From Maribacter arenosus (lineage in GTDB: Bacteria > Bacteroidota > Bacteroidia > Flavobacteriales > Flavobacteriaceae), in assembly GCF_014610845.1 (NCBI RefSeq), contig NZ_JABTCG010000001.1:496001-560000 (forward strand): a stretch of 64,000 bases of DNA, written 5' to 3'. Numbering within the stretch: the first letter of the stretch is position 1; every line of letters begins with the position of its first letter. This document shows positions 46,478 to 54,768 of this stretch, in pieces. The notes under the pieces are model-generated. The model was not told where the DNA came from, made no database searches, and saw only the letters and a list, made by a program, of their open reading frames with translations. Position numbers and translations under genes: made by a program.

Positions 46478-47704
46478 ATGTCAACCAAACCAAGCAAACA
46501 AAGAATTGAAATCATTGACGCATTGAGGGGATTCTCCCTTGCAGGCATAGTCATCGTACATTTTGTAGAAAATTTTGTGGGATCGGCCATACCTGAAAAT
46601 GCGATGACCGCTACCCATATGGGAATTCCGGATACTATGGTCGACGTCTTCATTGGCGTATTTCTAAGGGGAAAATTCTTTGCCTTGTTCTCTTTTCTTT
46701 TTGGATTGAGTTTTTTTATTCAAATGGATAATGCCCAAAAACAAGGAAAGGATTTCGGTCTTCGTTTTTTCTGGCGCTTGATTATCTTATTGGTTATCGG
46801 TATGGTGCACCATATGTTCTATCGTGGTGACATTTTAACCATTTATGCGCTTTTGGGCCTATTTCTTATCCCATTTTATAAATTAAGCAATAAATGGGTA
46901 CTTGCCTGTGTAGGAGTGTTGTTTTTAGGATTAGGCCGTTATGTTGTTTTTGCCATGACACATGGGGAAAATATACTAAGCCCAGGGGGTATAATGCCCG
47001 AAGATCCACAAACGCTATCATATTTCAATATCCTAAAAAACGGATCCCTACTGGAAGTATTTATTTCGAATTCGACCATGGGTCATTTAAATAAGTTGGA
47101 ATATCAATTGGGAATTTTCGGAAGGGGCTATCTCACTTTTGGTTATTTTCTTTTAGGTTTGGTTGTTGGGCGAACGGGCTTCTTTCTAAAATTAAGGGAA
47201 AATAAGAAGTGGATCAAAAAGGCGCTTATTGGTTCGATTGTGCTTTTTGTGGTTTCATTGGTACTTACCGCCCTCATTTTTATACAATTGGGCCAAGATG
47301 TAACTTTTGATACCTGGCCGGCCATGGCAGGATTGACCGCGTTCGACCTCAATAATATAGCCATGACCTTTATCTTGATTATTTTGTTCGTGATGCTATA
47401 CAACAAGGCGAACGGTCAACAATGGTTGGCTAAATTTGCGCCTTATGGCCGCATGGCCCTTACCAATTATTTTCTTCAAAGTGTAATGGGCACTTTTCTC
47501 TTCTTTGGGTGGGGCATGGGTTATCTGGGTGAAGTAAGGAATAGTTATATTTTTCTTTTGGCCATTGCTATTATTGCGGTTCAAATGCAATTGAGCACAT
47601 GGTGGTTGATAAAATTCCAGTACGGACCTTTTGAATGGCTTTGGCGGAGTATCACGTTTTTTAAATGGTATCCCTTACAAAAAAAGGCCAAGGTAGATGC
47701 TTGA
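46478..47704 (+). CDS. DUF418 membrane protein (YeiB-like)
   Basis: A 408-residue, ten-helix protein opening IEIIDALRGFSLAGIVIVHF and containing FFALFSFLFGLSFFIQ and the later FAPYGRMALTNYFLQS, all of which are diagnostic of DUF418. The family is a putative membrane acyltransferase or transporter without characterised activity. It is the first gene of a plus-strand run with the small 45-residue protein and the pseudouridine synthase. Confidence 0.8.
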   Translation: MSTKPSKQRIEIIDALRGFSLAGIVIVHFVENFVGSAIPENAMTATHMGIPDTMVDVFIGVFLRGKFFALFSFLFGLSFFIQMDNAQKQGKDFGLRFFWRLIILLVIGMVHHMFYRGDILTIYALLGLFLIPFYKLSNKWVLACVGVLFLGLGRYVVFAMTHGENILSPGGIMPEDPQTLSYFNILKNGSLLEVFISNSTMGHLNKLEYQLGIFGRGYLTFGYFLLGLVVGRTGFFLKLRENKKWIKKALIGSIVLFVVSLVLTALIFIQLGQDVTFDTWPAMAGLTAFDLNNIAMTFILIILFVMLYNKANGQQWLAKFAPYGRMALTNYFLQSVMGTFLFFGWGMGYLGEVRNSYIFLLAIAIIAVQMQLSTWWLIKFQYGPFEWLWRSITFFKWYPLQKKAKVDA

Positions 47705-47831
47705 TTCTTTCGCTAAGTCGGTCGTGAAATTAGAAAATAGCAACATCTTCAATAGACTCTATTCCTATACCCCTTAATAACTTTTTACAAAGAAATCTTT
47801 ATACTTTAAGTAAGATCTAAAATACGTAAGC

Positions 47832-47969
47832 ATGAAAAATTTAATCAGGGGCGTTCTGGCTTTTATTGGAGCTAAAAAGATTGGTGGTGGCAAATGCGGC
47901 TGTATTGGCTTTTTCGTCGTGTTTATTATTCTTTATTGGCTATTAGGATATGTATTTGAAGTATTCTAA
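47832..47969 (+). CDS. Conserved-looking 45-residue membrane mini-protein
   Basis: A 45-codon gene from the ATG at 47832 to the TAA at 47969 encodes a short charged/helical N-terminus (MKNLIRGVLAFIGAKKIG), a glycine-cysteine motif GGGKCGCIG and a single transmembrane helix (FFVVFIILYWLLGYVFEVF). The composition, start spacing after the AT-rich leader and the regular hydrophobic C-terminus support a real small protein. I know no function; the Cys pair suggests a metal site or thioester. Confidence 0.6.
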   Translation: MKNLIRGVLAFIGAKKIGGGKCGCIGFFVVFIILYWLLGYVFEVF

Positions 47970-48015
47970 ATGTGTTTATGTGCTTACCCTTTTGCCAAGA
48001 ATCTTATATTAGTGC

Positions 48016-48615
48016 ATGATCGAGCCAACACATCAACACTTCAAAATGTATAAACCCTTTGGGATGTTAAGTCAATTGACATCGAATGAGGACCGACAAT
48101 TGCGTAAGAAACGGTTTTTAAGTGAACTTTTTGATTTTCCTGAAGGAAGTATGCCTATTGGCAGACTCGATGAAAAGTCCGAAGGGCTTTTGTTGATGAC
48201 AACCGATGGAAAATTAAGTGATGCCATTAACCGTTCAGGCGTAGAAAAGGAATATTATGCCCAGCTCGATGGAAAAATAACCGATGAGGCAATTGACCAA
48301 TTGCGCTTGGGCATCGAAATTGGCCTCTGGGGGCAACACTATACCACCAAACCCTGCAAAGTCACAAAACTAACCAAAACCCCTACCCTGCCCGACCCGG
48401 ATAAAAAACTTCGTATAGGCACCCATCGCCCCAATTCTTGGATCAGTATGACATTAACCGAAGGTAAATTTCGGCAGGTTCGAAAGATGACGGCGGCTGT
48501 AGGGTTCCCTACTTTAAGATTGGTACGGGTACGGATTGGGAATATGCTATTGGGTGATACAACAGTGGGAAGGGTCGTCCCAATTACCCATTTTGATCTT
48601 TCAACACCTTCATGA
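48016..48615 (+). CDS. rluE: Pseudouridine synthase, RluE/RsuA type
   Basis: A 199-residue pseudouridine synthase of the RsuA/RluE group. The catalytic Asp52 lies in IGRLDEKSEGLLL, and the C-terminal TEGKFRQVRKMTAAVGFPTLRLVRVRIG is the conserved second core segment. There is no S4 domain, as in RluE, so the likely target is U2457 of 23S rRNA. Its 3' end overlaps the convergent adenylate cyclase gene by 32 bp. Confidence 0.82.
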   Translation: MIEPTHQHFKMYKPFGMLSQLTSNEDRQLRKKRFLSELFDFPEGSMPIGRLDEKSEGLLLMTTDGKLSDAINRSGVEKEYYAQLDGKITDEAIDQLRLGIEIGLWGQHYTTKPCKVTKLTKTPTLPDPDKKLRIGTHRPNSWISMTLTEGKFRQVRKMTAAVGFPTLRLVRVRIGNMLLGDTTVGRVVPITHFDLSTPS

Positions 48616-50443
48616 TAGGGGCCTGGCTATTTTCTTTTATGCGATTCACAAAATACATTTTCATCATCCCCCTGTTTTTGACAGGTATTTCACCGCGATA
48701 CTCACACTCGGCATCTTCTTTTATCAAAGCATAGGTGTTTTCCGAGATATTGATCCTGCCAGGCTCTGACATCGATTCCATTCGGGAAGCGACATTAACG
48801 GCATCGCCCCATATATCATAAGCGAATTTCTTGGTGCCCACCACCCCGGCCACTACGGGCCCTGTATTGATACCAATACGGATATCGAAAGTTAATTCGC
48901 TGGTAGCAACATCTTTTTTCGTCGTTTCGACAAATTCAACAATTTCAAAGGCCGCTGAAACCATTCTGTGGGCGTGATCTACGGTATTATCATGCAAACC
49001 CCCAGCGCACATATAAGCATCGCCAATTGTTTTGATCTTCTCTAGGCCATATTTTTCCATTATCGCATCGAATTTTGAAAAGTAAAAGCCTACGGTTTCT
49101 ACCAGGGCCTCTGGCGATAGCTTTTCCGAATAACTGGTAAAGCCTTTAAAATCTGTGAAGAGGACCGTTACCGCATCGTATTTTTTGGCTTTTACGGTAC
49201 CATTTGCCTTTAATTCGGCTGCGGTTTCCTTGGGTAGGATATTCAATAACAAATTATCGGAACGATCCCGTTCTTCCTCAATGATCTGTTTGGTTTTGCG
49301 TATGAATGTATTACGCCGAAACAAACCAAAGGCCAAGAGACCAATTAAGAAGAGGGCAACTGCCGTTGCTATTGCAATGTTGCGTTGATTTTTACGTCTT
49401 TGGTCCAATAGATCTACCTCAATTTGTTTTTGGGAAACCTCATAGTTGGTTCGCTGGTCCGCTAATTGTTGAACTGTTTCAATATTTAATAGACTGTCCC
49501 TATATGCGATATGATCTTTGTAATGTTTAAAAGATTTCACCTGATTTCCCATTATCTCGTACAACTCGGATAATTTCAGGTTGGCATCACCGATTTGTTC
49601 TTTTAGGCCATATTGTTCTGCAAGCGTAAGACTTTTTTTTGCGTAATCTATAGCGGTTTGAAGCTTCTCTTTTTCCAAATAGATATCGGCCATTGCAATA
49701 AGATAAACACTGATAGGGTAATAATCTCCCGATTCTTCCAAAATAAGAATGGCTTCATTAATGTTTTTTTCGGCAAGGTTATTTTTTCCGGTATTGGCGT
49801 ATACCATACCAATATTACCCAGGTTATAAGCCTTTCCAACATCATAATCAGCTTTTTCAAAAAGGGCGCCAGATTCATTGAAATAGGTTAAGGCCGAATC
49901 GTATTTTTTATTGGTAAGCAGCGCATCTCCGGCATTTAAAATAAAAGATGCCAATGGAATTGTATCCCGAGCCTTACGTAAAGCAGAAATAGCCTTATTG
50001 TAATAAAGCATTGCATTATTATGATTGTCAGAGATAGCGTAAACATCAGCAATCGCTCCGTAAGCTCCTCCCTCTAGAGTAATATTGTTTACTTGCCGGG
50101 CTATTTCAGCACTTTTAAAATAAGCTGTAATTGCTTCCTCAATATCGCCCTTAAGATTATGTGCACTTCCTTTTTGAAAATAACCTTGGGATAGATAAGG
50201 ATAATTGCCATTTTCCTTCGACAATTTAATTAGTTCATTTGCATACTGCAAAGACAATTCAAGATTGTTAATTTCATTGAAACTAAGGTTTCGAAGTAAT
50301 TCCAATTTTCTTTCCTCATTTATAGTATCGGCTTTATAAATATGAACTAGGCTATCTGCTACGCGTTGGTCTTGGGCGCTCACGTAATATATTATTAAAT
50401 AAAAAAAGCCGATTATGTAATAGACTTTTCTTTTTAAGCGCAT
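48584..50443 (-). CDS. TPR-transmembrane class III adenylate cyclase (copy B)
   Basis: A 619-residue protein: a signal sequence (YIIGFFYLIIYYVSAQ), about seven TPR units (about 30-310), a coiled coil, one transmembrane helix (about 355-376, IAIATAVALFLIGLLAFGLF) and a class III cyclase domain. All catalytic residues are present: metal-binding Asp431 and Asp475, the adenine-specifying Lys471/Asp543 pair, and transition-state Asn550 and Arg554. It should convert ATP to cAMP in the cytoplasm in response to the TPR region in the periplasm. It lies 1 bp from the beta-trefoil gene and is a paralogue of the copy at 51443-53299. The ATG at 50443 is preferred over the frame start at 50503. Confidence 0.85.
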   Translation of the reverse strand: MRLKRKVYYIIGFFYLIIYYVSAQDQRVADSLVHIYKADTINEERKLELLRNLSFNEINNLELSLQYANELIKLSKENGNYPYLSQGYFQKGSAHNLKGDIEEAITAYFKSAEIARQVNNITLEGGAYGAIADVYAISDNHNNAMLYYNKAISALRKARDTIPLASFILNAGDALLTNKKYDSALTYFNESGALFEKADYDVGKAYNLGNIGMVYANTGKNNLAEKNINEAILILEESGDYYPISVYLIAMADIYLEKEKLQTAIDYAKKSLTLAEQYGLKEQIGDANLKLSELYEIMGNQVKSFKHYKDHIAYRDSLLNIETVQQLADQRTNYEVSQKQIEVDLLDQRRKNQRNIAIATAVALFLIGLLAFGLFRRNTFIRKTKQIIEEERDRSDNLLLNILPKETAAELKANGTVKAKKYDAVTVLFTDFKGFTSYSEKLSPEALVETVGFYFSKFDAIMEKYGLEKIKTIGDAYMCAGGLHDNTVDHAHRMVSAAFEIVEFVETTKKDVATSELTFDIRIGINTGPVVAGVVGTKKFAYDIWGDAVNVASRMESMSEPGRINISENTYALIKEDAECEYRGEIPVKNRGMMKMYFVNRIKENSQAPIMKVLKDQNG

Positions 50444-50444
50444 A

Positions 50445-51326
50445 TTATTGTGTAGGATTAACTTTAATTCTAGGGTCAATTTTAAGTTGTTGACCAGTAC
50501 CATTCACTTTGAAGAATATGGTATATGTTTCATCTTCACCCCCTGTGCCAGCTTGCACTGTACCGGTCACAGTTTCTGGGTTACCACTACCTTGTAAAAT
50601 ACCATTCCCACCAAATACATTAGAACTACCCGGAACATTTTCTTTTTTCACCTGAGTTATATCAATGACAGTTGAAGAAGGAGGAGTCGTTTCTCCTCGC
50701 CAAATAACCTGATCGCCGACATTTACGCTACGTGAAAAGTTTTCATTTGTGGTTTGGGATTTATCCTGTCCAAAACTACAATAAGTATCGACCGTTTGGG
50801 GAGTAAGGGATGTTGCATGCGCTGCGTCAACGTAAAGCGTAATTGTAGGTATCAATTTCCAAAGAAATCCATTGGGATCGCCATCATTAAGAGGATATTG
50901 CCAAACTTTTTTGTCGCTAGGTGCTGCACCCCAACTTCCTGCTAACAAGCCAAATCCGCTAACTTTGTTTATAATGTTTCCCTGGTCGTTAATGCTCCAA
51001 AGAAATCCTTCAAGATCATAATTGCCATTAGTAGTCCCATCGGTTAGGGGATACTGCCACACGTTTCTATCACTAGGTACTTTGCCCCAACTTCCCGCTA
51101 ATAAAAACATTCCGCTAACCTTATTCATGATTCTATAGTATCCAGTATTATCAGGTATAATCTGCCATAAGAATCCATCTAAATCATAGTTGCCATTCGT
51201 ATAGTTATCGGTTAGGGCATACTGCCACACTGCTCTATCGCTAGGCGATTTCCCCCAACTTCCTGCCAATAAGAACATTCCACTAACTTGGTTTTCAATT
51301 CTGTAATAACCTGTTTGATCAATCAT
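50445..51326 (-). CDS. Three-repeat beta-trefoil protein with ID-P-R-IKV C-terminal domain
   Basis: A 293-residue protein without a recognisable signal peptide. Residues 6-157 are three near-identical repeats of about 50 residues (GYYRI-x-N-x-VSGMFLLAGSWG, PSD-x-x-VWQYPLTD, FLW-x-I) in the spacing of a ricin-type beta-trefoil, likely a carbohydrate-binding fold. Residues 162-290 (ITLYVDAAHATSLT, GDQVIWRGE, STVIDITQVKKEN, KIDPRIKVNP) are a beta-rich domain also found in the protein at 53330-53821. It precedes the cyclase copy B gene by 1 bp, so the two are translationally coupled. No known family name is evident for the C-terminal domain. Confidence 0.75.
   Translation of the reverse strand: MIDQTGYYRIENQVSGMFLLAGSWGKSPSDRAVWQYALTDNYTNGNYDLDGFLWQIIPDNTGYYRIMNKVSGMFLLAGSWGKVPSDRNVWQYPLTDGTTNGNYDLEGFLWSINDQGNIINKVSGFGLLAGSWGAAPSDKKVWQYPLNDGDPNGFLWKLIPTITLYVDAAHATSLTPQTVDTYCSFGQDKSQTTNENFSRSVNVGDQVIWRGETTPPSSTVIDITQVKKENVPGSSNVFGGNGILQGSGNPETVTGTVQAGTGGEDETYTIFFKVNGTGQQLKIDPRIKVNPTQ
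50853..51311 (-). repeat. Three tandem protein-coding repeats (beta-trefoil units)
   Basis: Three copies of about 50 codons, beginning at 51311, 51143 and near 50978, share the core VSGMFLLAGSWG or VSGFGLLAGSWG, PSDRxVWQYPL and GFLWxI. The strong identity among copies suggests recent internal duplication. Confidence 0.7.
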
Positions 51327-51442
51327 GGTTCGTTTTTATTTAGGTTAGCTAATAAAAGTTTTTCTAACAATGAATATAGTTTAGCTTAAAAAACAATGGA
51401 AACAGTACTGGACGAAAAGCCCAAATTAATGTCCGAAGGGTC

Positions 51443-53299
51443 TCATTTATTTACCAAATCTTTTTTATGGGAGCCATTTTTAATCGCATTCACATAATAC
51501 ATCTTCATCATCCCCCTGTTTTTTACTTGTATTTCCCCGCGATACTCGACATCAGCGATATCTTTTATAAGCTCGTATGTATTTGCCGAGACGTTAATTC
51601 TTCCGGGTTCGGCCATGGTTTCCATACGGGAGGCTACGTTAACGGTATCGCCCCAAATATCATAGGAGAATTTTTTACTGCCCACCACCCCTGCAACGAC
51701 CATCCCCGTATTGATCCCGATACGGGTATCGAAATGAATTTGACCTTCTTGGGAATTCCTCTTTGCCTCTTTTACAAAATCCATGATTTCGAATGCAGCC
51801 AAAACCATTTTATGGGCATGGTCCTCGGTTGGGTATGGTAAGCCCCCGGCACACATGTAGGAATCGCCAATGGTCTTTATCTTTTCCAGACCATATTTCT
51901 CCATGATGTCATCGAATTTGGTAAAGTAAAATCCTATGGTTTCCACCAATTTTTCAGGGTCTAAATTTTCGGAATAATGGGTGAAGCCCTTAAAATCGGT
52001 AAACAATACGGTTACTGATTCAAATTTCTTGGCTACGACCTTCCCATTTTCCTTTAATTCATCTGCGGTATCCTTAGGCAAAACATTAAGCAAGAGCGTA
52101 ACGGAACGATCCCGTTCTTTCTCAATGATCTGTTTGGTTTTTCTTATAAACCTATTGCGTCTGTATAATCCAAAGGCCAAAAGACCAATCAAGAATAAGG
52201 CAATGGCCGTCGCAATTACCACGATACGTTGGTTTTCTTGTTTTTGATTCAGTAAATCAACTTCAACCTGTTTTCTGGCAACCTCTAGGTTGGCCATATT
52301 CTGAACGTCGGTAATATTCTTAACACTATCCCTAAACGTAATATGACGTTTATAATATTTGAGCGATTCTTGGGCATCACCTTTTTTCTCATACAATTCC
52401 GATAGTTTTAAATTGGCGTCGCTGATTTGATCTTTGAGCCCGAATTGCTGTGCCAGCTCCAGGCTTCTTTCCGCATACCCAAATGCAGCATCCAAATCAT
52501 CCCGCTGCACATACATATCTGCCATATAGGTAAGATAAACACAGATGGGATAATAATCCCCAAGTTCTTCGAGCAACGAAATTGCGCCACTGATGTTTTC
52601 CTCGGCAATGGTATTTTGCCCCAATTGGGCATAGGCCAAGCCCATATTCCCTAGATTATAGGCCATTCCGATTTTGTAGTCGAAGGCTTTGAAAATAGGT
52701 CCAGATTCCTTGAAAAACAGTAAGGCAGAATCTGGCTTGGCTAAATTTAGATTATACTCGTCCCCCAAATTCTCCAAAGAAGTGGCATAAAGCAACGAAT
52801 CCCCTCTTTCTTTAAAGATTTTTATTCCATTTTTATAATACCGGATTGTATTTTGTGCATTACCCATGCCGGAATATACCGCAGCCATGGCAATATAAAA
52901 TAAAGCTAGATCTTTATCGCTTTCTTCTGCTTCGGCCAATTCAACACCTTTGTAAAAGCTTTCCAATGCTTGTGACAGATTACCTTTGAGCCTAAGGGCA
53001 TTCCCTTTTTGTAAATAGGCTCCAATAACCCTTTTTGTAGAATCCATAGCCTTTGCCTTACGAAGGAGCTCTTCACTAAATCGCAATGAATTCTCAGGAT
53101 CAGGATGATTTGCGGCCAGGGCATTTAAAAGTCGTAAACGATCTTTTTCCTCAAAGTTGCCTGAGGTATAAATCTGTTCCAGGCTATCGGCAACTGCCTG
53201 GTTCTGGCCATGCATACGGGAGCATATCACAAAAAAAAGGACCAACAGTAGACCGGCCTTTTTTTTGAATGGCATTCGTATGGAACACGTATTTCCCAT
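51443..53299 (-). CDS. TPR-transmembrane class III adenylate cyclase (copy A)
   Basis: A 618-residue paralogue of the neighbouring cyclase with the same order: signal sequence (AGLLLVLFFVICSRMHGQ), TPR region (about 35-330), transmembrane helix (about 359-378) and class III cyclase. Asp435 and Asp479 (metal), Lys475 and Asp547 (adenine selection), Asn554 and Arg558 (transition state) are intact, so an adenylate cyclase is expected. An internal ATG at 53275 (MPFKKKAG) is an equally good start. It lies 30 bp after the 163-residue IDPKIKV-domain gene, the same arrangement as the other pair. Confidence 0.87.
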   Translation of the reverse strand: MGNTCSIRMPFKKKAGLLLVLFFVICSRMHGQNQAVADSLEQIYTSGNFEEKDRLRLLNALAANHPDPENSLRFSEELLRKAKAMDSTKRVIGAYLQKGNALRLKGNLSQALESFYKGVELAEAEESDKDLALFYIAMAAVYSGMGNAQNTIRYYKNGIKIFKERGDSLLYATSLENLGDEYNLNLAKPDSALLFFKESGPIFKAFDYKIGMAYNLGNMGLAYAQLGQNTIAEENISGAISLLEELGDYYPICVYLTYMADMYVQRDDLDAAFGYAERSLELAQQFGLKDQISDANLKLSELYEKKGDAQESLKYYKRHITFRDSVKNITDVQNMANLEVARKQVEVDLLNQKQENQRIVVIATAIALFLIGLLAFGLYRRNRFIRKTKQIIEKERDRSVTLLLNVLPKDTADELKENGKVVAKKFESVTVLFTDFKGFTHYSENLDPEKLVETIGFYFTKFDDIMEKYGLEKIKTIGDSYMCAGGLPYPTEDHAHKMVLAAFEIMDFVKEAKRNSQEGQIHFDTRIGINTGMVVAGVVGSKKFSYDIWGDTVNVASRMETMAEPGRINVSANTYELIKDIADVEYRGEIQVKNRGMMKMYYVNAIKNGSHKKDLVNK

Positions 53300-53329
53300 C
53301 TGTATTTATGAATAGCTAGGTATAAAGGT

Positions 53330-53821
53330 TTAACTACCTCCACTTACTTTGATTTTAGGATCAATTTCAAAAGAAGTGGTTCCTATGGTAAAGCGGATAA
53401 AATATTTATAAACGTTATTTTTTGTATTGCCCTTTACTTTCTCTTTGATTTTCTTTTTCCCATTCATTTTTTTTCCTTTACTCTTTTTATTTTTGAACAC
53501 CTTCCCCCTATTGGGTTTATTGGGGTCATCCATTATTTCAATTTCTTCTATATCGACAATCGCTCCTGATGATGATACGCCTTCCCACTCTATCTCATCG
53601 TTTTCATTCACAATGATCGTAAATTCTTCAGGTTCGTCACTATTTTCAACTGCAGTGCCCTCGCTTGCTGAAAAAGAAAATGCCTTTTTGTTATTACCGT
53701 TGTTTAATTGTTGGGTGTCGACATGTAAGGTAACGACATGTGTCATTTGCGCGATGGAAATGCCGGTAAACACAAGTAACATATTTACCAATAAAAAAAT
53801 GCGTGGTTTTATGGTTTTCAT
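53330..53821 (-). CDS. Exported protein with ID-P-K-IKV domain
   Basis: A 163-residue protein with a signal peptide (RIFLLVNMLLVFTGISIAQ). The mature part, VTLHVDTQQLNN, IIVNENDEIEWEGVSSSG, VDIEEIEIM and a Lys-rich loop (about 110-130), ends SFEIDPKIKVSGGS. It matches the C-terminal domain of the beta-trefoil protein over its whole length, with the same order of blocks. It is the first gene of the cyclase operon. A binding or regulatory role for the TPR domain of the cyclase is a reasonable inference because the pairing occurs twice. Confidence 0.7.
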   Translation of the reverse strand: MKTIKPRIFLLVNMLLVFTGISIAQMTHVVTLHVDTQQLNNGNNKKAFSFSASEGTAVENSDEPEEFTIIVNENDEIEWEGVSSSGAIVDIEEIEIMDDPNKPNRGKVFKNKKSKGKKMNGKKKIKEKVKGNTKNNVYKYFIRFTIGTTSFEIDPKIKVSGGS

Positions 53822-54131
53822 ATTCGGGTTTTTGATTTAAACATTTGTTGTAAATTATTGCGGGTCTCTAAAACAATGACATAAAAAAGGACGAAACACC
53901 AAATTGATTGTCCGAGCAGGCCGTAATACTTATCCAAACAAATAATGGGTAGAGCAAAGTGCAAACCTTGTATTTCCCCTAACCTTACTTGAATGAATCA
54001 AGATAAAGAAATTAAACTTAAATTAGGTGCGTATTCACTATCTTTCAAGAGCAGAAAGACTACGGTCGTGGGCAATGTAGGAAATTACTGTAGCCAATAT
54101 AGGGAATAAGACGAACTAATCAGCAACACTA
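53822..54131. other. Divergent intergenic region with candidate 38-codon ORF
   Basis: The spacer separates the cyclase operon from the PycTM-like gene. A plus-strand ORF of 38 codons at 53993-54109 (MNQDKEIKLKLGAYSLSFKS and more) ends 22 bases before the PycTM-like start, which suggests a possible short upstream gene, but it has no recognisable motif. No consensus promoter is certain for either direction. Confidence 0.35.
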
Positions 54132-54716
54132 ATGAACCAACCAAAAACTCCGCAGAATATAAAAGATAAGGTAATATCAAAAAAACCTACCACAATTAGT
54201 AGCCACACGGAGGAGCTCGTGGATCATTATTGGGGAAGTATCAATTATATTTCTTCCTTAATCAGGGCTTCAGAAATAAAAGCGGGCCTTATTCTTTCTT
54301 TTTATGGTATCCTTTTTAACATTATCTACCAAAATCTTGGTTTTGTTATCGAACTCGGTTCAAAATACATTTTTCTATATGTGTTGTTAGGGTTGTATTT
54401 TATCTTCACCACGGCCTCGATTTACTTTAGTATTCGATGTTTTATGCCGCATATTGAAGGGAAATATGAAAAGAATATGTTTTTCTTCGGTGATGTGATT
54501 ACGAAGTTTGGCAACATCAAGGAGTTTGCCAAAACATTTTATAAAGTTAGCTTAAGCGAAGTTGAATTGTTCGACCAATTGGGCCAACAGATATATATAA
54601 ATTCAAAAATCGCAGCGCTAAAATTCAAAAATGTAAACCGTTCCATTTTTCTTTTGGCTATCGGATTGATTCTACTTTTTATAATAACCCTTTCTTGTAT
54701 ATTGCTATCTCTTTGA
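54132..54716 (+). CDS. PycTM/DUF5706-like membrane protein (Pycsar effector family)
   Basis: A 194-residue protein with helices at about 45-70, 75-100 and 168-192. Its segments RASEIKAGLILSFYGILF, then FFFGDVITKFGN, and DQLGQQIYINSKIAALKFKNVNRS follow the order of the Pycsar transmembrane effector family (formerly DUF5706). In Pycsar defence such effectors open a membrane in response to a cyclic pyrimidine nucleotide made by a neighbouring cyclase. Here the neighbouring cyclases look adenylate-type, so the connection is uncertain; the same family also occurs outside defence loci. Divergent from the cyclase operon. Confidence 0.72.
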   Translation: MNQPKTPQNIKDKVISKKPTTISSHTEELVDHYWGSINYISSLIRASEIKAGLILSFYGILFNIIYQNLGFVIELGSKYIFLYVLLGLYFIFTTASIYFSIRCFMPHIEGKYEKNMFFFGDVITKFGNIKEFAKTFYKVSLSEVELFDQLGQQIYINSKIAALKFKNVNRSIFLLAIGLILLFIITLSCILLSL

Positions 54717-54768
54717 AAATAAATGACCATTTTACTTTTTAACCAAGGATAATCGGATTAAACCAACG

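Noticed and set aside
48584-53821. Calling the cyclase pair a canonical Pycsar system
   Set aside because: Canonical Pycsar cyclases are short and pyrimidine-selective, whereas these have TPR sensors, a membrane helix and adenylate-type Lys and Asp residues; the effector-like gene alone does not establish the system.
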